Below are positions 1-10,614 of a DNA stretch of 64,000 nucleotides, piece after piece (positions within the stretch are counted from its first letter, which is position 1; the number at the start of each line of letters is the position of its first letter). The DNA comes from Saururus chinensis (Eukaryota > Streptophyta > Magnoliopsida > Piperales > Saururaceae). The DNA lies in the NCBI GenBank assembly GCA_035235625.1, contig CP141149.1, forward strand, positions 32,853,753 through 32,917,752. Reading direction: 5' to 3'. Under the pieces are notes generated by a model that was not told where the DNA came from, searched no databases, and saw only the letters and a program-made list of their open reading frames with translations. Both the position numbers and the translations under genes were made by a program.

Positions 1-581
1 GAGCAATAGAAATTTGGTAGTAAACAAAAACTAACAATAATAAATAATGGAATAAAAGGAAGAAGATAATAGCTTAATACTTACACAAACCTCTCTTAAT
101 TGAGGTAACAACTTTACTTTAGAAGTAATAGAACTTTAGGCAATTATATATTTGAAAAATCTATAAAGTGTGATTACTCTCTACTGCACCATCTAGAAAA
201 GAATGACGTAAAGAGAATAAGCTTTTTAAGAATGTGTCGCCATATTTGTCACAATGTTTTTCTTCACATGATATTTTTTTGAACTGAGCACGATAGGTTC
301 GATGTCGTGTGCTCGAATACATGATATAGTATAATATCGTGTAATCTAAAATTCATTATTACCTAATTATTTTATGAGTGAACTGTGTATCATTAACTCT
401 CATCTGCAATCTGAAATTAGAGTTGGCCTAAGCCATTACAACTGATGATTTAGCTTTATTGAATGTTAGGTTCTTTTTTATTAATGGTGATTTGTTACCA
501 TTGTCGAGCTCTTTCATATTAGCATACAATGATAACACATCCTTATTTACCTTCTTATGAATAGAAAATACTGATTGCAGG
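1..581. other. AT-rich intergenic stretch
   Basis: No coding pattern is visible on either strand. The stretch is AT-rich with a short imperfect inverted repeat near 285-330 (AGCACGA ... TCGTGTGCT). It ends where the family-B LTR begins with TGTAAGGAC at 582. Confidence 0.5.
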
Positions 582-1685
582 TGTAAGGACTCTCATTTTT
601 GAACCAATTTATTTTAATATTATTCATCGGTTAATGTGTGATTTACGTGTTTTCTGATCTAAATTATGCGGCTTTCTAAAATAAATGGGATTTCTAAAGG
701 TTTTAAACAAAATCAACTATACATTTATGAGTTTTAAGTAGTTTTTAGTCAATTTTAAATTTTTGGAATTTTTCTGATTTTTTCACTAATTTTCCAAAAA
801 TTAGGGTTTGGCGGGACCCCCCTGTGGGCCCCACCGACGAAATTAAGGTTTTTACACCAAAATGCCCCAAACATCAATAAAAGACACTACAAAAAATTTA
901 GAATTTTTTTAGACCTAATTTTGGGTTAAATTGCCAAATTTCCTAATTTTAGTTAAAAACTCTATTTCTACCCCACATTTCTATTAGGTATAGCTCAACC
1001 CTTCCTATAAAAGGAAAGGGTTGTTCCATTTCTCATTTGGGAATAGGCTTAGCCAGGAGATTTGGAGCCTAATCCCCGATTAGGCCTGAAAAGGAAACGA
1101 TTAGAGGTGAGTTTAGCTTAATCTTGGCTTAATCTCTACATTTTTCCTTAAACTCTTCTTAATCTTGCCTTCCCCCATCTTTTTAATCCATTTTGAAAGC
1201 ATAAAATTACTGTTTTATCTCTCTTCTCTAATCCTTAATCTTTAAAATCTCATTTTTAAGCTTCAAAAGCCCTAGATCTAATGTTTACTTTTGATTTTTT
1301 AAAGCTAAATCGAGATTAGTAGTATGTTAACTTAAAATCGTGTTTTTGGAAGGTGTTGGAGGAGATTGAAGGTTCATTGTAGCCCAAATCAACAAGGAAA
1401 GGTAATGGGTTCTTCAATCTCAACTTTGGGTAGCAAAAATCTCAATTTTTATGATGTTATTTGAAGTGGGTTTTACTTGGTTTAGGCTCTAATGGTGGGT
1501 TTAGTAAATGTTAATCTTTTATTTCGATTTCTTAGGGTTTTGTCTTAGAATGGTTTGGATTAGTGTTTTGAAATGTTTGATGAGGTTTTGATAATGTTTG
1601 GTACCATGGATAAAGATTTGAAGGTGTTTTCATGATGTTTCGGTTTTGATTTTCGAAATGAAGAAGAATGTCAAAATTGTTGTGT

Positions 1686-1785
1686 TGGCGATCGAATAGC
1701 CTACCAGGGCGATCGATAGGAAACACTATAGTTTTGGCAAATTTCCAGTATATCTGATCGAACGGCCTTGCAGGGCTATCGAACG
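1686..1785 (+). repeat. Paired CGATCG-rich imperfect palindromes in LTR B1
   Basis: Two blocks (about 1686-1720 and 1754-1785) share the pattern GATCGAA..GGCC..GCAGGG..ATCGA. The matching blocks in the inverted copy (48406-48437 and 48469-48503) are better preserved, with CGATCGATCG on both sides of a CCTTGCAGG-type centre. This is a family-B landmark. Confidence 0.6.
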
Positions 1786-4434
1786 TCTACACAATAATTT
1801 TTGCTATTTTTGAAACTTATGTTCATTTCAATGTAACTCTATTTGATGATTCTAATGGTTATGGGAAGTGTATTATGATGAAATTAGGCTAATGGAGGTG
1901 TAGAATTGATGATGAAAGTGTATAAAATATGTTTAAGTGTGGTTATGTGGCATTATATTATGTTGATAATTATGCAAGTTGATATTGAAGTACCTTAAGT
2001 TTTTGAATGTTGGAATTCTTATGATTAGGATATGTTTCCAGCAGGGATATTATGTGGAAAATGGTGAGATGTGTTTCTCTTATAATAAGGATGGTTTATG
2101 GGTAATGGATGTGATCATGTTGTGGCTTAATGGATGGAAGAATCATGCTTGTGGGAGTAAATATTCGATTTCACATAAATGGATTTATGCTTTATGGTGA
2201 AATTTGTTTTGATTTTAGTTTGGAATCATTTTTTTGAATGTGTTAAAGCATGTGAAAATTGTCTTATGAGTTTATGTTAAGCATTAGGCATGTGCTTAGA
2301 TATGCATGAATGCACACACATATGGGGAATTTACCATGAAATTGTAGTTAATTATGCCTTGAGTATGATGCATGAGGGGACTGATTGGGAGCACATTCCA
2401 TGTGTTGGAACCCATGTAGGTCTTGTGCACGGATGTATCATATTATCATGCATCATGGATCGGTATTCTTGGATGAAGTTTTACCGATGTTTAACCAGAA
2501 TTATTCGTGTAAGGTCCTTGATTTTTCTACGATTTTCTGGGATTTTTCTGCCATTTTTCTGGTCATTTTCGGCAGGAAAATGTGACGTTTTAGCATAGGG
2601 GTATTTATGTCTTTTCCCTGTATTTATACCCGTAGAGTCAGGTGTGGGGCTTAGTCGCGGGCCACGGGCCTCGCTGCGCGCTTACGGCGCGAATTTTGGA
2701 GGTTTGACGCGTAACCAGTGGGTTAACGCGCATTGGGGATATGGATGTAAAAATAAAAAAGGTAAATAGTGAAATCATGGCTTTTAAGCCGACCACAGTA
2801 AGTTTCGTTCCAGAAACTTACAGAAGAAAAAAAATGGCGTCTGTGAGGAGAAGAGAAAACCCGAGGGCATATCCAGTCGCTCCGTTCTCCCTCCTCCGTC
2901 GTCGGATTCCGTTGATTCTTGTCAGGATCCGCTTTGCCTCACCGCCACGAGTCCGTAGGTACTGGCCATGACCGCCGCCACGGCCTCTTTTCTCCTCCAC
3001 GAGGTACCGAACCTTTTTTCGGGTTTTTCTCTCCTTCAATCCCGTTTTTGCACTATGGGTGTACGATTTTGACATCATTTGCGGCCGCTCTCAACTAGAC
3101 TTATGTTTAGTTGGCCACTAGGAACCCATAGACACTGGCTGGAGCCACCGCCATGCTTTCTTCGCTCCGTGGTGAGCTACCGATCTTTTGGTCGGGTTTT
3201 TGTTACTATTCACATCTCACTGTCCGTGGGATGTTTTGGATGCCGGTGTGTTTCCGGTCGTCGTCCGGCCATCGGATGGACTCTGTCCAGCCTACCTCGA
3301 CCCAGTGTCGGTAGGGGGTTGCCGTTTCCGACCCCACCTCGCCCCTATTGCCTTGCTCCGCCCGATTAGACGCTTTGGGTGCGTCTTGGGCCGTGGTCAT
3401 CGGCGAGCCGTATGCTATTTGGCCATTATGGGCTCTGCCCCGGCTCGGCGACAGTGAGGGTCAGCCCCACTTGGCCTAATTATATTACCGCTCGGAATGG
3501 GCCACTTGTCATTTGCCCTATACCGTGCGAGATGCACAGCCGCCGCACCATGGGTATTGGTTGTGGGTGGCGATCGGCGATGTCGCTGCTTTGATTGGCC
3601 ACAGCTAAGGGCCTTAGCCCTGTTGGCTTTTGTGGGCCTTGGGTCGCCCCCTTTCAGCCCTCTCCCCCGCCCTTTTGGGCAGCGTGTGCATGTGGCCACG
3701 CGTGTACTTCTGGGTTTAGGCGCCGCATTCGTGCCGCCTAACCATCGGTTGGCTTTGCCACCGAGTGGAGTTGACCACTAGAGCTGTCCTCCACCTCTCC
3801 TTTGATTCTCGAGCGTTGCCCCACGCTCTCCGCCCGTATGTGGGCCTTTGTTGACCGAAATCGTCGCCGTTGGGTGCTGTCCACGGCCGATTTCAACGTC
3901 TTTGTGGCCGGCTGAGCACGTTTTAGCCACCGGCTGATCTTCAGAGTACACCCTCGACCTATGGTCGCACCGCCACTTATGTTGGCATGAGATTTCTCCC
4001 GGCCGCCCTAGTGTGCCGCCGTGGATTGCGGGTTTTGCCGCATTGATATCTGACACTCTGTTTGGCCGTGATAGTTCCGGCGCATCTTGAAATCCTCGGG
4101 ACAGCAGCTCTCTCAGCCAGGCAACGGTTTTGACCGCCAACTCCGCCGCCGACGCCGCCACCGTCGGGTGCTCGCCATCGAACGTCATGATTACGAGGTA
4201 GGGGAGCTTTGAACTCGTAAATTCATGAAGCATGCCTTGAATGAGTAGCAGCATGCTAGGATTGTATGATTCCATGCTTGGATGTTAAATAACGATCCGA
4301 TTGCATGATGTGCGTGTAAGCATGATTGGATGGTATGATTGATATGCATGAGATGTATGCATGTTTTATGGATGTGGATTATGTATGCGCTGGCTATGGC
4401 TAGCAAATATGTCAGTATGCTATGTATGGGTTAT

Positions 4435-4625
4435 GCATGTGCTAGTGATGGCTAGCGTGCATGTTTGAAGTATGTATGAATGTGTGTGTGTGCACGTGCT
4501 AGAGATGACTAGCGTGTACGTTTGATGTATGCATGTGCTAGTGATGGCTAGCGTGCATGTTTGACGTATGTGTGAATGTACGCATGTGCTAGTGATGGCT
4601 AGCGTGCATGTTTGTAAGTTATGTA
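4435..4625 (+). repeat. Minisatellite v in LTR A1 (GCTAG-type, about 4 units)
   Basis: Four irregularly spaced units carry TGCTAGTGATGGCTAGCGTG. Each contains the small inverted repeat GCTAG...CTAGC. The other family-A copy has about eight units at 52217-52640. Confidence 0.75.
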
Positions 4626-5382
4626 TGTATGACCGTATGTGTATGTTATACGTATGTGTGGGACATACGTATGTATGATGGCATTTTGCCTATGCTTTGA
4701 ATGTGCGTATGTGTTTGTGGGCAGAGGTATGGGCGATGGACAGTAAGAGGTGACAGAAGCTCTGTCTGAATTTGGATGCGGTTGTGTAAGCGTATGACAG
4801 AGGATATGAGTATGACGGGCAAGGATTAGAATGGATCAGTTTGGGGTGGATTGTATGTTGGGCATTTGTCAGACAGTAAGAGTGTTCATAATTGTACAAG
4901 CATAACGTACAGATTATGAAGTGAAAAGTAAGTATAATAAGTGAGATATAAGTAAGAGGGCGACAACTGGGTTGGCTCTGAGGAGCGTTATTTGAGGATG
5001 TCAGTGTAAGAGGTTTTGGCCATAAGATGGATGGCGAAGTACGTAAGACTGTAAGGGTTTGTTGTACGATGAGTTTTGTCCATGATGTGGACGGGTAAGT
5101 GAAGTCTGCTGCCCTGACGAACTTGGGTTTCGGATCGGGCTCAGCTTCAGTTTGACCAGTCGAGGACTGTGAGTTTGTGTGGCATAATTGTACTGCATAA
5201 TTTACTTAATTCAAACTTGAATTATAAGCACAGCTAATGGTGGTATTGTGAGTTTGAGACCCAAGGGTTCGACGGATTAAGTTTCGTGTTTGAGCTGGCC
5301 GCTGATGAGTTGGCCGAGCGTTTATCATGTCTTGCCATGGTGTTTATCCTGCGGGATGTTGTCTGTGTGCTGTATAGGGCAC

Positions 5383-5545
5383 CAGACGTCTGATTGCTCT
5401 GCTGAGAGCGACGTTGTTTCTGATTTGGTCTGCGTGCTGTATAAGCCCAGACGTTTGATGCTCTGTTGAGAGCGATGTACGTTTCTGATTTGGTCTGTGT
5501 GCTGTGTAAGCCCAGACGTTTGATGCTCTGTTGAGAGTGTAGTAT
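5383..5545 (+). repeat. Minisatellite ii in LTR A1 (65-bp unit x3)
   Basis: Units begin CAGACGT at 5383, 5448 and 5513 and contain GCTCTGTTGAGAGCG followed by TTTCTGATTTGGTCTG. The other LTR copy has four. Confidence 0.8.
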
Positions 5546-5618
5546 GTTTCTGCCCAAGAGTGGCACTGTACGTTTCTGCCCAAGTGGCACTGTATGTTTT
5601 CTGCCCAAGAGTGGCAAT

Positions 5619-5793
5619 GGCACTATAAGACCCATTATGGTGGGCAATTCTCTGGCACTATAAGACCCATTATGGTGGGCGATTCTATGGCACTATAAGA
5701 CCCATTATGGTGGGCAATTCTATGGCACTATAAGACCCATTATGGTGGGCAATTCTATGGCACTATAAGACCCATTATGGTGGGCAACTGTAT
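5619..5793 (+). repeat. Minisatellite i in LTR A1 (35-bp unit x5)
   Basis: Near-perfect units start GGCACTATAAGACCC at 5619, 5654, 5689, 5724 and 5759. The only visible differences between full units are single-base changes. Copy A2 has three. Confidence 0.9.
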
Positions 5794-6040
5794 GACCCCT
5801 TATGTGTGGGTGTTTATGTTTGCGCGCTCAGGTAAGTAGTATCATGGATCTACTCTTACCTGTTTGATCCAGTGCCCCATGAGCATTGGTGTGCCTTACT
5901 TTCGGAAAAGTCCATGGCGTCTAGTCACTCCCCGGAGGTTAAGGTGTTGCCCCAGTGGCATTCTTTTCCATTTCGACGCTGGAGCTTATTAGTTGTAATG
6001 AGCTTCAGTGGTCGTTGATATGTGTACGATTATGAGTACG

Positions 6041-6240
6041 ACTGTATGAGTGTGAGTACGACTGTAAGAGTGTGTATGAGCAGGACTGTAAGAGTATGTA
6101 TGAGCAAGACTGTAAGCGTATGAGTATGAGCAAGACTGTAAGCGTATGAGTATGAGTAAGACTGTAAGCATATGAGTATGAGTAAGACTGTAAGCGTATG
6201 AGTATGAGCACGACTGTAAGAGTATGAGTACGATTGTGAG
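6041..6240 (+). repeat. Minisatellite iv in LTR A1 (24-26 bp units)
   Basis: About eight units of the type GAGTATGAGCAAGACTGTAAG with slightly variable spacing. The array keeps several minus-strand frames open and so creates spurious ORFs rich in His, Thr, Tyr and Leu. Confidence 0.75.
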
Positions 6241-6478
6241 AATATGGTTCTGAGTAAGACAGTAAGTATGATTTTGTGCAGACTGTACGAGTAAGGTCGT
6301 ACGAGTCTGATTGTACGAGTAAGGTCGTACATGTATGGGTAAGCTGCATGAGTGAGCATACGATAGTACGAGTAAGGTCGTACAAGTATGCGTATGTTGT
6401 ATGAGTATGCGTACGGTGGTACGAGTAAGTTGTATGACCCTGGATAAGGGTGTTTGTGTAAGTTGATTGAATAGTATG

Positions 6479-6704
6479 TTTTGGCACGATGGTGCCTTTG
6501 GTATGATTTTGGCACGATGGTGCCTTTGGTATGATTCTGGCATGATGGTGCCTTTGGTATGATTTTGGCACGATGGTGCCTTTGGTATGATTTTGGCACG
6601 ATGGTGTCTTCGGTATGATTTTGGCACGATGGTGCCTTTGGTATGATTTTGGCACGATGGTGCCTTCGGTATGTCTGTGGCACGTTGGTGCATTTGGCAT
6701 GTTT
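6479..6704 (+). repeat. Minisatellite iii in LTR A1 (28-bp unit x8)
   Basis: Units of TTGGCACGATGGTGCCTTTG plus GTATGATT start at 6481 and recur every 28 bp to 6677, the last being degenerate. GGCAC...GTGCC is a small inverted repeat within each unit. Copy A2 has four units. Confidence 0.85.
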
Positions 6705-7920
6705 ATATGAATTTGAGCATGATATTGATATGCTTCTGCTTCATGTTTGAGTTGCATGACGCATGATTTCTGAACTTATGAGTTCACCGTTTGGGATTTC
6801 CCCTACTGGGTATTTTCCTACTGAGTATGAAAATACTCACCCTGCTATTTTTAGCCCCGTTGTACGGGAGGTTTTGCAGGTTGTGAGGAGAGCTCCTGGT
6901 GATGGACGCTCGTTTCAGCAGTGGATTGATTCCCGTTGACTCAGGTATCAGCTTGACTCTCTGTGAGTTTATTTGTGCCACGATCTGTTGTATTGGGTGA
7001 GATGAAAAGTTAGATGTTTATCTGGACTTTCATTGGATCAGTTAGTGGACTGTTAGGGGACTTGTACTCAGGGATGCCCGGGAGTGATTTGTATTTAAAA
7101 GTCTATGATCATAGCAGAATTTATTCGTACGTGTGTTTTCGAGTAGCGCCTGGGGATATTTGATTTGACAGTACGATGTTTAACCGTATGATGTTTTAAA
7201 TTATAAACAGGTTTTGATTTTATCGTTTTGACTCCGATTTATGGAAAAAAAATTTTCTATGAGTTTTGAGAAAAAGGGATGAAAAATCTCGGGCGTTACA
7301 ATTCGATTGTATGCAATGGTTGAGATTGTGTGCCGGATTAATCTCTCGGTGAATTAATCGAAACTTGGTTGGTACGAAAGGACATATTTTCGATTTAAGT
7401 TCCTGTGTGGAACATGTATACTCTCCGGGTTGAGTCTAGTGAAATAGAATTATGTGGGGACGAGTTGTGTACTTGTCTTGCGGATTTGAGATTATTATTA
7501 TGAGTGTCATCTGGACCCTGAGAATCCAGAGTGGTATACCGAGTGCACCCGCTACCACGTGTTCTAGGGTTCCCTGTGTGGGAATTCGGGCTCTCCTCTC
7601 CGCAGGAGATGTCCCTGGGCAAATACCCCTACTCTAGATTCTCTATGTGAGAATGAGACATCCTTGGCCAGGATCGTCCAGGGCAAGCAGATTTAGGGAT
7701 TGACAACCCCTACTCTTTTACATTTCCTGTGTGAAAATTTGACTGTGTCTTGCCTTCGTGGCCTTAACCGTTTCTTGCCTGAGTGGCAATACTTGTGTTT
7801 ACTCCTTCATGGAGGCATTCACCATTTGTATTGATGCATGTCTATTATGAATGCTATGCATGATTGTGTATCATGTGTTTGACACGTTTGTCATGCAGGG
7901 TGAATGAATTCGATGTAATA

Positions 7921-8283
7921 TGAATGCATGATCAGAAATGGTGTAGTTGAGACACTATTATGTAGGTTTATGTGATATGAATGCATAATCAGAAATGGTG
8001 TGATTGAGACACTATTATGCAGATTTATGTGATATGAATGCATGATCAGAACTGGTGTGATTGAGATACTATTATGCAGGTTTATGTGATATGAATGCAT
8101 AATCAGAAATGGTGTGATTGAGACACTATTATATAGGTTTATGTGATATGAATGCATAATCAAAAATGGTGTGATTGAGACACTATCATGCAGATTTATA
8201 TGATATGGATGCATGATCAAAGATAGTGTGATTAAGACACTATTATGCAGGTTTACGTGATATAAATGTAAGATTAGAAAGTG
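7921..8283 (+). repeat. 57-bp tandem array in LTR B1
   Basis: Units begin TGAATGCATGATCAGAAATG at 7921 and recur every 57 bp at 7978, 8035, 8092, 8149 and 8206, with a decayed partial unit at 8263. The other family-B copies carry arrays at the corresponding place but with different unit sequences and lengths. Confidence 0.88.
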
Positions 8284-8409
8284 GTATAACATGTTAATCT
8301 TAGATTTGATTTGCTTCATTGCCATACCTTTGTTTTCTGGTGATTATAGTTATATTCAAACCATTATTGAGTTTTTATACTCACCCCACTTTCTTGTTTT
8401 ATTTTGGGG

Positions 8410-8429
8410 CTGCGTGGTGTGACACGCAG
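8410..8429 (+). other. Conserved LTR-terminal hairpin (B1)
   Basis: CTGCGTG-GTGTGA-CACGCAG forms a perfect 7-bp stem with a 6-nt loop, preceded by GGGG. The same structure lies at 27811-27830 and, on the minus strand, at 46608-46627. The second of these carries a paired base change that keeps the stem. Confidence 0.75.
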
Positions 8430-8850
8430 ACGGACAGGATCCTCTATATGAGGAAAGGTCGGAGAGAGCTTGGGAGTAGTCGTGGAGGCTCCTAATTTTG
8501 CATGTCTCTTCGTTTATCTTATTTTAATGTTAGAACCTTGTGGATGATCATTGTTTTAGATTTGTGATATACTATGTCTTTAGTTTCTTTGAGACTTGTT
8601 TTGGAGCCAAGTGTGTGGCTATGAATTATTAGTATGTGGGTTTGAGATTATGGTTTAATCTAAAGTTTGAGTCTTTTGGTTCTACCTATTTACTCTTGCT
8701 CAAAGTAGTGCGTAAACTCCGTAAATTATATTGCCAGTAGTTGGGGCACAAGTCTTGTTATTTTCCTCAATCGTGTCAATTTGTCGCCCCCATGCATTGG
8801 TCCGGCCCTTGGACCGGGTTTGGCTCAGGTCGGGCAGTGTCGGGGCGTGA

Positions 8851-9298
8851 CTTTCATCGTCTTCTAATTTATATACAATAGATGATTAGGAAGATGAAAT
8901 TAAATACTTCAAAGTCACATTACCATTGACGGCAAGTCATTCTTTGACTTAAAGCAGCAGCTTGCCGAACCTCACCGACAGATCAATGTTCATCAGTCGT
9001 ACCTTTCCACCTATATACACACTATCATTGCCTACCTTTCCGTTGTAATATATGTAAATACCAAACCTATCCATAATGGGGTTTAAAAGGTAATCCATTC
9101 TGCCGAAATTAAGCATTTGGAGCCCTGAACAACTTTTAGAGTGTAAAAAAATAGGTTTTCACTAAACAACAACACTCACTAGTGAGTCACTGCTAGTCAC
9201 CCCTCGGCGGTGACTTTCGACTGCTGTTGACAAATTCTCCCCACCAGAACAACGCCCCACTGTTTTGGTGTTCATTTATTATAAAATGTATGAGTAGT
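8851..9298. other. Unassigned intergenic DNA next to a TIR end
   Basis: No coding signal is visible. It begins with a short inverted repeat, TTTCATCGTCTTC facing GGAAGATGAAA (8852-8898). It leads into the TIR-like end described next and may be internal sequence of that damaged element. Confidence 0.4.
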
Positions 9299-9416
9299 AG
9301 GTTTATTTAAAACCTAAGGGTAGTTTTGTCAATAAATAGAAAATATAGAATTTGTGTTTAAAATTTAGGGAATATAGAATATTGGCTTCTTTAGCCAGGT
9401 AATACGAAAAAAACTC
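9299..9416 (-). mobile_element. Single terminal inverted repeat end of a TIR transposon
   Basis: Read on the minus strand it starts GAGTTTTTTTCGTATTACC and continues with TGGC, ATATTCTATATTCCC and a CTACCC tract. It matches the right end of the element at 44951-56002 and, more loosely, its left end. No partner end was found nearby, so this is a fragment or a highly decayed element. The TIR style is compatible with Mutator-like elements, but the superfamily is an inference. Confidence 0.55.
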
Positions 9417-9530
9417 ATCCTTATAAATAGTAAGAGAGAAGCCCAAATATCGTATTAGGAGTGTTGTAATATTAAAATAAAGAGAGATAGCAACTTCCTC
9501 CTTAACCTACAAGCTTAATAAAAGAACATA

Positions 9531-9633
9531 CATGTCCTTTCTACATTAATGGCTTTATTTATATATTTAAAATAAATTAAAAATAATATATTATAAAAAA
9601 TAAATTAAAACTATTAATATAGAACCAAGGGAG
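9531..9633. mobile_element. Stowaway-like MITE, about 103 bp
   Basis: It is flanked by TA on both sides (9529-9530 and 9634-9635). The right end reads inward as CTCCCTTGGTTCTATATTAA and the left as CATGTCCTTTCTACATTAAT, a degenerate inverted pair of the Stowaway type. The interior is AT-rich without coding potential. Confidence 0.5.
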
Positions 9634-9639
9634 TATTAC

Positions 9640-10614
9640 TTTTCCCTTCATTTGCATATAGGCCAAAGAAAATAACAAGTTCATTTAAGAGTCTTTTAAA
9701 TTCAGCTGCAATATTAATATGATATTGAGAAGAAATGAGAAGATTGTATGCAAACATGAGGTGGGAAATGAAGGGGGCATTGCCAAATTTTGGGAGGACA
9801 TTGCCTCCATCTTCTCATTTCTTTTCTAGTAAACAAGATAAGGCTTTCATACATAATAATAAGAGTACAAGGGTGAAGGGACAAGAATACCACTTACTTT
9901 TGAACCAACCATTGGTGAGCCCATTCACAAGTACACTGAAGAGAGGATGTGGTCATGCATTATTTGTATCCAACCTATTGATTGATATAAAACACAAACC
10001 AATCAAATCCCATTCACAAAAGTACAACATTACGAAACCAACGGAGAGGGGCCAGAACAGCATTTCCATTTGCTGGGGACCCCACGAGTGAGGGTGTGCC
10101 GGATAATTTCAAAAATAATCGCCAGAAAAAACCAAGACCAATCGTTGAGCTCCATGTGACTGTGACGCTCAGTGCATGGGCAGTTGGGCACACGACACTC
10201 CTGCTCGTGCGTTCCTGACAACCAACAGCCTTGCGGTGTAGATTCTTCTCCCGCCCGCGGTCGACGGCCGCCGCCGCCGCTCTGCCTGTCCCTTGCTTCC
10301 ACCTGTCGCGTCGTCGTCTCTGGCGCTTCCGTCCTCGGCCGATAAAATATGCTCTCGCGGCCACCCCTTCCCTCTCCGCAACCCACCTCCATATCCTTGT
10401 TCCCTTTTCTGGCCACTGTCAGATTTCTCTAGTAGCTGTCCTGATCACCACATGGTCCACATTTACAATTACAGCGTTGGACCGGGAGAAGCGGAGTACC
10501 TTCTGTTGCCAGACAACTGAGCATTGCTTCCACTCGAGCTTCTCGTGCTGGTTTCTCACCCTTCCGACGAAGCGTAGGGAACGTCAAGCTTTCGGCGGCG
10601 CGTGTTTGGCGTAG
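9640..10614 (+). promoter_or_regulatory. Upstream region and 5' leader of the AVT1-type gene
   Basis: About 1 kb separates the last MITE from the start codon. GC content rises from roughly 10,080 onward, as expected for a plant 5' leader. A TATA-like GATATAAAACAC lies near 9984, but its distance from the ATG makes its use uncertain. No operator or uORF of note is claimed. A TAG directly precedes the ATG at 10615, closing the reading frame upstream. Confidence 0.35.

Larger units (their letters stand above)
2508..7300 (+). mobile_element. Giant solo LTR, family A (copy A1), 4,793 bp
   Basis: The element starts TGTAAGGTCC and ends GGGCGTTACA, the TG...CA termini of an LTR. It is flanked by an exact 5-bp target duplication ATTCG (2503-2507 and 7301-7305). 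The same sequence recurs at 50352-55080 with its own target duplication, which fixes both ends independently. It has no internal direct repeat of its ends and no gag or pol domain, so it is a solo LTR or an LTR-only derivative. The first third (about 2640-4250) is GC-rich and contains a diverged internal duplication (near 2970-3040 and 3145-3215). The middle and end carry five separate minisatellite blocks. Near the 3' end, ACTCACCC is followed by a small hairpin CCCGTTGTACGGG, an arrangement resembling that in family B. It inserted into B1 and is therefore younger than B1. Confidence 0.88.
582..8850 (+). mobile_element. Family-B LTR (copy B1), split by a nested solo LTR
   Basis: This copy begins TGTAAGGAC and ends GGGGCGTGAC, the same ends as copies at 24946-28271 and, inverted, at 46173-49602. 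Removing the nested insertion at 2508-7305 leaves about 3.47 kb, close to the 3.43 kb of the inverted copy. Shared landmarks in order are an AT-rich 5' part, a pair of CGATCG motifs (1686-1785), an LTR-specific tandem array (7921-8283) and a terminal hairpin (8410-8429). No gag, pol, primer-binding site or polypurine tract is seen, so it is read as an LTR rather than a full element. Unlike the other complete copies, its 5-bp flanks differ (GCAGG left, TTTCA right) and the final A of the terminus is missing. It may have formed by recombination between elements or suffered a later end rearrangement. Confidence 0.7.

Noticed and set aside
6479-6704. CRISPR-like regular repeat array
   Set aside because: The units are head-to-tail 28-bp repeats without unique spacers, inside a plant LTR. 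It is a minisatellite.
5989-6757. Three overlapping minus-strand frames of 217-250 codons
   Set aside because: They are open only because the 24-28 bp minisatellites lack stops. All three frames translate as repetitive His/Thr/Leu/Tyr strings, and the array is inside a solo LTR.
10014-10416. Minus-strand frames of 116-128 codons before the AVT1-type gene
   Set aside because: They lie in the GC-rich leader of a well-supported plus-strand gene and show low-complexity Arg/Gly-rich translation.
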